A DNA stretch of 9,185 nt from Zetaproteobacteria bacterium. GTDB taxonomy: Bacteria > Pseudomonadota > Alphaproteobacteria > Micavibrionales > Micavibrionaceae. The position numbers were made by a program, and so were the translations under genes. The notes under the pieces are model-generated. The model saw nothing but the letters and a program-made list of their open reading frames with translations, was not told where the DNA came from and did not search any database. Positions within the stretch are counted from its first letter, which is position 1, and each line of letters starts with the position of its first letter. The stretch is taken from assembly GCA_002747015.1 (NCBI GenBank), contig NVXI01000004.1, forward strand, positions 32,356 through 41,540, read 5' to 3'. Below, piece by piece: positions 5,356-9,185 of the stretch.

Positions 5356-7431
5356 ATGTCTTCAAAGTATAATCGCTTTCTGCTTTCTGCCTGTTTGCCT
5401 GCTATGGCAGTTGCCGTTTTTTTGCCGACCCCCGCTTTTGCCGGCTTTGAATGGACACCACCTGAAGAAATCATGCCTGCGCCATTACCATTAGAAGAGT
5501 TAGAGCCAGAGATACTAGAGCCCATTGCACCGCAATCTGTTTTGTCTGAGCCCTTACCAGAGATAAACATCGTAGAAGAAGAAATCGCCGAGCCTGCTAT
5601 TCAGATCAAAGTTCTTGATGATGACATCGAAACAGAAATGCAAGTCGATGAAGCAATTGAAAATGCAATTGATATGGGTGAAATAAACGCCGATGGAACA
5701 ACACAAGAGATCATCACAATTGAATTAGAAGATGAAATCGAAGTCATCACAATTGAATTGGAAGATGAGGTTTTAGAAGGTGAAATCGCAGTCACCACAA
5801 CTGAAGTTGTTGAAACCGTCAAAGAAATTGAAATAACCGAAAAACCGGTTGAAGTGGTCATTGATGTGAAAGAAGAAAGCCCCGCGCCACAACAATCAAC
5901 GTCATTATCAATTAACCCCTATCCACTAAAGGAAAGTACAGAAGTCACGCCCAAGACAGAGACAACAATTACTTTACCTGCCGATTCAGATAAAAATCTG
6001 GATGATCTAACTGCGGAAGATGTAAATATCACTATAACTACACCAGAGAAAATATTCTGGAATGAAACAGAAACCTTTGATGTTATCGAAGGCTTTGGCA
6101 CCGACATGGCTTTGGCACTTGCCTTACGTCAAATTGTTCCCGCTCAATATGCATTTTCTTTTGGAAAAGGCATCAATCCGGGTGAGGTGATTTCCTGGAC
6201 CGGTGGACAACCATGGAACAGCGTTTTAGAGGCTGCGCTTGCACCTTTAAATGTGACCTTTAAACTTGAAGGTAAGACAATCTTGATTCGCTCTGTAAAA
6301 ACAGAATCGGCACCCGCAGCAAATGAGACGCCTTCTGTAGAAGATGCAAATACCTCGACGAGTAACAGTGTTGAAGAAATTATAGACGAGGTAATCACAT
6401 CCGAAAAAGAAGAAACACTGGAAACAAAAGTTATCATCATTGAAAATGTCGCGGCAGATCATGAGCAAAGCGCACAAATATCAACACCAGCGCAAGACAT
6501 AGAAACCAACACCTTGCAAGAAATTGTCGAAAAAACCATAGAAGCGACCGCAATAGAACAGCCGCTTGATATTGTCACGCCAACAAAAGAGGCGGCAATA
6601 ATCAAAGATGTTACCGAACCTGTAGAACCGATTTTAAAAACAGAAAACACAGTCGATCCAGTTTCAATTAAACGAAACAACATACAAGACCCCGGCCAAA
6701 TAGAGACAAAGCAGCCTATTCCTGTTGAACAACCAAAAGTCACCGAACTTTTGGAAGAAAAAAAAAATGAAATAGTGCTCACAACCGCAGAAGGTGAACT
6801 TGCGCGAATACCCTCTAAAATGGAGACTATTGATTATACAAAGGAAGCTCTGAAACAAGCCTCTGTGCAAGAAGGGGAACTTAGAGCACTGGACGCATCG
6901 ACAGAAATATCTAATGTAATACAAACTGAAGAAACTACGCCAGACAGCCAAACCGCCGAGGAAGCCGTACAAACAGTGCACATCGTACAAGAAGAGATTA
7001 TCGCATTAGATGTACCCGTTATCATCGCACAAGAACCAACAGACATGGCCTCTACGGATAACGAAGCAACCATTGAAAGTGGCACAAATACCATCACACT
7101 GGATGAAATCATGCCCGCACAACAAGCTCATGCACAAATGTCACAAGACACCACGACAACCTCATCTCTGCGCGTGGCACCGTCTAACACCATAGAAATA
7201 TGGGAAGCCAACCGAAAATCAAATCTACGTACAATCCTAAATAAGTGGAGCGCACAAGAAAACATAGAATTGGTTTGGGATGCGTCCGAAAATTACACAC
7301 TGGACAAAGATATCTTCATCAGCGGCACTTTCAAGAACGCTATCGATATTCTCTTTTCCAAAGGACTCAACGCCTCTCCGAAATATGCTCTGGCGCAAAC
7401 ACCATCATATAGTTTACGCATTGAGGATTAG
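5356..7431 (+). CDS. Large exported acidic protein with two TcpQ/secretin-N0-like domains
   Basis: The 691-aa product begins with a clear signal peptide (1-29) ending PAFA, so it is exported. C13 in that peptide is its only cysteine. Region 30-231 is rich in Glu, Ile, Val and Pro and contains an 11-residue tandem repeat at 120-141. A first globular domain (about 232-314) has the pattern of TcpQ/STN-N0 folds: MALALALRQIVPAQYAFSF, then WTGGQPWNSVLEAALAPLNVTF, then KTILIRSV. Region 315-611 is again low-complexity, acidic and Thr-rich. The C-terminal domain (about 613-691) matches the TcpQ pattern closely, with IWEANRKSNLRTILNKWSA, IELVWDAS and FISGTFKNAIDILFSKG. TcpQ-type proteins assist secretin assembly in type IV pili, and DotD carries a similar fold. 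I infer an accessory periplasmic/outer-membrane subunit of the T4BSS. The ATG at 5356 follows AGGAA (5343-5347). An A10 run is at 6758-6767. Confidence 0.85.
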   Translation: MSSKYNRFLLSACLPAMAVAVFLPTPAFAGFEWTPPEEIMPAPLPLEELEPEILEPIAPQSVLSEPLPEINIVEEEIAEPAIQIKVLDDDIETEMQVDEAIENAIDMGEINADGTTQEIITIELEDEIEVITIELEDEVLEGEIAVTTTEVVETVKEIEITEKPVEVVIDVKEESPAPQQSTSLSINPYPLKESTEVTPKTETTITLPADSDKNLDDLTAEDVNITITTPEKIFWNETETFDVIEGFGTDMALALALRQIVPAQYAFSFGKGINPGEVISWTGGQPWNSVLEAALAPLNVTFKLEGKTILIRSVKTESAPAANETPSVEDANTSTSNSVEEIIDEVITSEKEETLETKVIIIENVAADHEQSAQISTPAQDIETNTLQEIVEKTIEATAIEQPLDIVTPTKEAAIIKDVTEPVEPILKTENTVDPVSIKRNNIQDPGQIETKQPIPVEQPKVTELLEEKKNEIVLTTAEGELARIPSKMETIDYTKEALKQASVQEGELRALDASTEISNVIQTEETTPDSQTAEEAVQTVHIVQEEIIALDVPVIIAQEPTDMASTDNEATIESGTNTITLDEIMPAQQAHAQMSQDTTTTSSLRVAPSNTIEIWEANRKSNLRTILNKWSAQENIELVWDASENYTLDKDIFISGTFKNAIDILFSKGLNASPKYALAQTPSYSLRIED
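5713..5778 (+). repeat. Tandem 33-bp coding repeat (two copies, degenerate third)
   Basis: The 16-nt string TCATCACAATTGAATT occurs at 5711-5726 and again at 5744-5759, an offset of 33 nt or 11 codons. The encoded units ITIELEDEIEV and ITIELEDEVLE are residues 120-130 and 131-141. A weaker third unit follows (about 142-152). This looks like local duplication in the disordered acidic segment of the TcpQ-like protein. Confidence 0.6.
6758..6767 (+). repeat. A10 homopolymer inside the TcpQ-like coding sequence
   Basis: Ten consecutive A bases encode part of EEKKNE (about residues 467-472). In the other two frames the run is followed at once by a stop: TGA at 6768-6770 in one and TAG at 6773-6775 in the other. 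A one-base slip in either direction would therefore end the protein near residue 471 and remove the C-terminal TcpQ domain. Confidence 0.7.
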
Positions 7432-7440
7432 ACCCTAGGC

Positions 7441-7459
7441 TATCACAAATAAAGTGATA
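7441..7459. other. Small stem-loop after the TcpQ-like gene
   Basis: TATCAC (7441-7446) and GTGATA (7454-7459) form a 6-bp stem with a 7-nt loop, starting 10 nt after the stop codon. No T tract follows on the plus strand, so it is more likely a transcript-end stabiliser or chance than a terminator. Confidence 0.3.
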
Positions 7460-7466
7460 AATAATA

Positions 7467-7490
7467 AAAGCGGCATAATAACGCCGCTTT
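7467..7490 (-). terminator. Rho-independent terminator of the flgK-flgL operon, possibly bidirectional
   Basis: AAAGCGGC (7467-7474) and GCCGCTTT (7483-7490) form a perfect 8-bp stem with an 8-nt loop. Read on the minus strand the stem runs into TTTTATTATTT, a good U-rich tail, 24 nt after the flgL stop. On the plus strand the stem is followed by CAAAC, so termination of the TcpQ-like transcript there would rely on the TTT within the stem and be weaker. Confidence 0.75.
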
Positions 7491-7514
7491 CAAACACCAC
7501 CGTATTAAGACAAT

Positions 7515-8708
7515 CTATAAAAATCGTACAAGGCTAAGCCCCTGTATCAATGCCGTCACGCTATATGATGCTTCCAACTGGGTTCTTAATGTTGTGATTC
7601 GCACAGCCACCTCATTAATATCCACATCTTCAACACTGCTGACGGTACTGAGCAATAGGCTCTTTTGATTTACATGTGAGCTTTTGGTTTCGTCCATTTG
7701 CGCACGCACCGTCTCCACGCGAAAACGAATCTGATCAACGTCATCAATTGATTGCGAAACAATCTTAACCATTGCATCAAACAACTGATAAAAATTTTCT
7801 TGTTGTTCTTCTGCGGTTGTACCAGGCGCACCATTTGCATCTGGAACCCCAGGATATATACCATTTTCATATACATCAACGACAGGGGGCAAATTCTCGT
7901 TCTTCATCACGGCCAGAGCAACCATCAGATTTCTGAGGCTATTCTCATTTGCTAAAGTTGTATATTTAAATTCAGAAGACTCATCGGCGCGTACAAAAAC
8001 ATTACCCGCTGTTTCATTACTAAGAGACGCGGAAAAGCCAATCACGCTATCGGTTAGAGCATTAGGATTACCCGCCAACGCCGTTCCATCTGTGATGTCT
8101 GCAATCAACTCATCTGTTGTGATGGTTCCATTTTTCCAACTGACAATCAGCGTATTAAGGGAGGCCTCCAACGTGCCCGTATCCGAGAATGGCTTTTGAG
8201 AGCTATCCGCGCCAGCAAGCAGATAACGATCCCCCTCTTTCGTATTTAAAAGTTCCCCTAGAAAGCTAAAAAGATTCTCTGCATGATCAAATACCGATTT
8301 TAAATCCGCATCAATATTAGATGATGTATTCCCGAAAATCGTGTCTTCAATTTGCGGCGTTAAAGGATCATCATAGCGCACCTCTTCCCCTATTTGATGT
8401 GATCCTTGTTGAACCAGACCAGTCAACGTCGCCGCAAACTTTCTTGATTGTTCTTGAAATTCCTCCATAGATGTCAGCGTCAAAGAAATTGTCGTATCAG
8501 CCCGCGTAATATTACCAATATACACATCGATAGAAGATATTTCAGTGCGCGAACGTATCGAGGTCAAGGCATCGGTTCCCAAACCAGAATAAAACTGCGT
8601 CTTCTTTCCCGTCGCCAGTTGGCTGGATAAATCCGAAAATAATACTTGCTGGGAGTTTAAGTGCTCGATTTGCCTTAAAGCCTGCCCCAATGTTGATACA
8701 CCTGTCAT
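7515..8708 (-). CDS. flgL: FlgL, flagellar hook-filament junction protein (HAP3)
   Basis: The 397-aa product has the flagellin-family layout. An N-terminal helical D0/D1 region (about 1-110) includes VSTLGQALRQIEHLNSQQVLFSDLSSQLATGKK and a segment with regularly spaced hydrophobics. A variable middle follows (about 110-315), then a C-terminal helical region (about 320-397) ending LRTQLEASYSVTALIQGLSLVRFL, typical of FlgL, where the C-terminus normally packs in the D0 core. FlgL joins FlgK to the filament and is secreted by the flagellar type III apparatus, so no signal peptide is expected; none is seen. It is longer than the enterobacterial protein (about 317 aa), the extra length lying in the middle. 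The ATG at 8706-8708 has AAGGGAAG (8715-8722) 6 nt upstream. It starts 24 nt after the flgK stop. Confidence 0.92.
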   Translation of the reverse strand: MTGVSTLGQALRQIEHLNSQQVLFSDLSSQLATGKKTQFYSGLGTDALTSIRSRTEISSIDVYIGNITRADTTISLTLTSMEEFQEQSRKFAATLTGLVQQGSHQIGEEVRYDDPLTPQIEDTIFGNTSSNIDADLKSVFDHAENLFSFLGELLNTKEGDRYLLAGADSSQKPFSDTGTLEASLNTLIVSWKNGTITTDELIADITDGTALAGNPNALTDSVIGFSASLSNETAGNVFVRADESSEFKYTTLANENSLRNLMVALAVMKNENLPPVVDVYENGIYPGVPDANGAPGTTAEEQQENFYQLFDAMVKIVSQSIDDVDQIRFRVETVRAQMDETKSSHVNQKSLLLSTVSSVEDVDINEVAVRITTLRTQLEASYSVTALIQGLSLVRFL

Positions 8709-8732
8709 TTCATACTTCCCTTCTTATAACGC

Positions 8733-9185
8733 CTATACAATTCTTATCAGTTCATCAAAAATTTCTTGGACAACGGTAATAATACGCGCCGAAGCCGAGT
8801 ATGCCGTTTGTAAAACAATCAAATTCCCAAGCTCTTCATCGATATTTACACCAGAACTATCCAATAGCTGCTGATGCAATAGAGTTTGTAATGTTTGTTC
8901 ATCCGTACGACGCGCATTAATCAATGCAAGTTCTTGCGACACCTCGTTAATAATTTTATTCGCATAATCTTTCAATGATATAGATGCAGATATTTCTGTT
9001 CCAATATTCACGGACGGCCCCAACAAGTCAGAACGGAATGCAACAAATACGCCGCTACCCACTTCTGTTTCCGATTCATATCCAATATCTATAATCGGGG
9101 TTATATCCTCAATGACACCACCGCCTAGAACCTGATATGTACCAAATAAGGACTGCGATATATTAACCCCATCATCCAACGTTAC
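8733..9185 (-). CDS. flgK: FlgK, flagellar hook-associated protein 1 (HAP1), C-terminal part
   Basis: The frame is open to the window edge, so only the last 150 residues are seen. The TTG at 9179 is internal and the true start lies beyond 9185. The C-terminus carries the diagnostic FlgK/FlgE rod-hook signature: SSGVNIDEELGNLIVLQTAYSASARIITVVQEIFDELIRIV, with the SGVN-DEE-NL-LQ-AY-A-ARII pattern. Before it is a helical segment (DYANKIINEVSQELALINARR) of the kind that pairs with the N-terminal helix in the D0/D1 core. FlgK is the first junction protein between hook and filament. The stop TAG at 8733-8735 is 24 nt before flgL, consistent with a two-gene flgK-flgL operon. Confidence 0.92.
   Translation of the reverse strand, partial: VTLDDGVNISQSLFGTYQVLGGGVIEDITPIIDIGYESETEVGSGVFVAFRSDLLGPSVNIGTEISASISLKDYANKIINEVSQELALINARRTDEQTLQTLLHQQLLDSSGVNIDEELGNLIVLQTAYSASARIITVVQEIFDELIRIV

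Noticed and set aside
5713..5778. CRISPR-like or mobile-element repeat
   Set aside because: The repeat is in frame, has no spacers and encodes a repeated acidic peptide, so it is a coding duplication.
5601..5861. Minus-strand open frame rich in Ser, Val and Ile, antisense to the TcpQ-like gene
   Set aside because: Its composition is the complement of the Glu/Ile/Thr bias of the plus-strand gene, it has no domain pattern, and similar frames recur along the whole low-complexity gene.
7441..7459. Plus-strand rho-independent terminator for the TcpQ-like gene
   Set aside because: The stem is only 6 bp, AT-rich and followed by A-rich sequence instead of T-rich.
9173..9179. Possible start (TTG) for a short gene of 148 codons at the right edge
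   Set aside because: The frame stays open to base 9185 and the protein is the FlgK C-terminus, so this is an internal codon of a gene running out of the window.

Overview
The window looks like chromosomal DNA of a flagellated Gram-negative bacterium with moderate-to-low GC. A Dot/Icm-like type IVB secretion/conjugation (T4BSS) locus meets a flagellar hook-filament junction operon here. Sequence alone does not fix the taxon. The style (a compact T4BSS next to flgK/flgL, a TcpQ-type accessory protein, a VirB1-like transglycosylase) would suit a free-living or predatory/host-associated alphaproteobacterium, but that is inference. I see no tRNA, rRNA, CRISPR array, transposase or insertion-sequence end.

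Layout, plus strand. Position 1 lies inside a DsbC/DsbG/TrbB-like periplasmic disulfide isomerase with a CGHC active site (1-657). A helical protein of unknown function follows (726-1619), then a small VirB1-like lytic transglycosylase starting at TTG (1687-2103). After a 190-bp gap with a plausible promoter come the clearly recognisable T4BSS genes: dotD (2294-2809, lipoprotein), dotC (2825-3688), dotB (3667-4824, hexameric ATPase, overlapping dotC by 22 nt) and icmT (4900-5196). This order is the same as traH-traI-traJ-traK of IncI plasmids. A 159-bp leader with a hairpin precedes a 691-residue exported acidic protein (5356-7431). It carries two TcpQ/secretin-N0-like domains joined by a long low-complexity stretch.

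Minus strand. flgL (7515-8708) lies downstream of flgK, whose last 150 codons are visible (8733 to the window edge). They converge on the T4BSS locus, and a hairpin with a T-rich tail at 7467-7490 separates the two.

How it may work together: DotD and DotC are known outer-membrane core components that help place the secretin-like DotH. DotB is the cytoplasmic motor ATPase and IcmT a small inner-membrane protein. The transglycosylase would open peptidoglycan, and the Dsb-like protein would fold disulfide-containing envelope proteins or cargo. The large TcpQ-like protein, with folds resembling that of DotD, is the least familiar part and is a candidate extra periplasmic/outer-membrane ring component. 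DotH, DotG, DotI, DotO, DotL and DotA are not in this window, so completeness of the system cannot be judged.
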